Shown here: piece by piece, positions 21,979 to 22,011 of the stretch
Layout of the letters: each line of letters begins with the position of its first letter
Numbering within the stretch: the first letter of the stretch is position 1
Assembly (NCBI GenBank): GCA_947283485.1
Contig: CAMYOU010000019.1
Coordinates: 1 to 22,011 of the forward strand
Length of the DNA stretch: 22,011 nt
Direction: 5' to 3'
Origin: an uncultured Peptostreptococcaceae bacterium
Lineage (GTDB): Bacteria > Bacillota > Clostridia > Tissierellales > Peptoniphilaceae
The notes under the pieces: generated by a model
Seen by the model: only the letters and a program-made list of their open reading frames with translations
Database searches by the model: none
Told to the model about the DNA's origin: nothing
Translations under genes and position numbers: made by a program

Positions 21979-22011
21979 ATGGATTTCAATGATCTCAAGA
22001 AGTACCCGGCA
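21979..22011 (+). CDS. Start of a protein-coding gene, cut by the window edge
   Basis: ATG followed by ten sense codons (MDFNDLKKYPA) to the end of the window. A full AAAGGAGG at 21961-21968, ten bases upstream, and a promoter about 100 bases upstream support a real, probably well-expressed gene. The 76-base leader holds two short palindromes, TGATGCATCA (21916-21925) and TTGCGCAA (21943-21950). Eleven residues are not enough to name the product. Confidence 0.75.
   Translation, partial: MDFNDLKKYPA

Noticed and set aside
1..22011. CRISPR arrays, tRNA or rRNA genes, IS elements, att sites
   Set aside because: No regularly spaced repeats, no cloverleaf or CCA-type tRNA pattern, and no transposase, integrase or terminal inverted repeats were seen on either strand.

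Overview
The window looks like a chromosomal segment of a Gram-positive-lineage bacterium (Bacillota, with GC visibly above 50 percent). The reasons are a T-box leader in front of tyrS, strong AAAGGAGG-type ribosome binding sites, frequent GTG/TTG starts, extended -10 promoters, a DUF2871 protein and a BceRS-like two-component pair. I cannot name a genus. No tRNA, rRNA, insertion sequence, phage gene or CRISPR array was found.

Layout. (1) 1-2167, plus strand: end of an export operon (truncated multi-spanning membrane protein, ABC ATPase, membrane-anchored 199-aa protein), closed by a terminator shared with the converging genes. (2) 2221-6820, minus strand: ddl-murF (D-Ala-D-Ala synthesis and its addition to the UDP-MurNAc-tripeptide) with its own extended -10 promoter, and upstream of it a T-box-controlled unit of tyrS plus an unknown Arg-rich helical protein. 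(3) 6880-15571, plus strand: a tightly overlapped glycan operon. It holds a GT4 glycosyltransferase, then homologues of WbpE, WbpD, WbpA and WbpB (together UDP-GlcNAc to UDP-2,3-diacetamido-2,3-dideoxyglucuronate), a MurJ-family flippase, a second DegT-type aminotransferase and a PglC-like phosphoglycosyl transferase. (4) 15681-17611: a TetR regulator and two small membrane proteins, the second DUF2871. A perfect 15-bp palindrome precedes the membrane genes, and a degenerate copy sits at the tetR transcription start. (5) 17836-19670: a PglF/WbpM/CapD-type UDP-GlcNAc 4,6-dehydratase that supplies the 4-keto substrate for the second aminotransferase. (6) 19807-21464, minus strand: BceS-like kinase and OmpR-family regulator. 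(7) 21480-22011: an AT-rich intergenic region with a promoter and nested inverted repeats, then the first 11 codons of another gene.

How the parts combine: the glycan genes encode two dedicated sugar branches but only one PGT and one glycosyltransferase. The simplest reading is a short lipid-linked glycan. A 4-amino-4,6-dideoxy (bacillosamine-type) sugar would be loaded on the lipid by the PGT, a diacetamido-uronate added by the GT4 enzyme, and the product flipped by the MurJ-like protein. No acetyltransferase for the 4-amino group, no polymerase and no ligase or oligosaccharyltransferase is in view, so the final destination is unknown.
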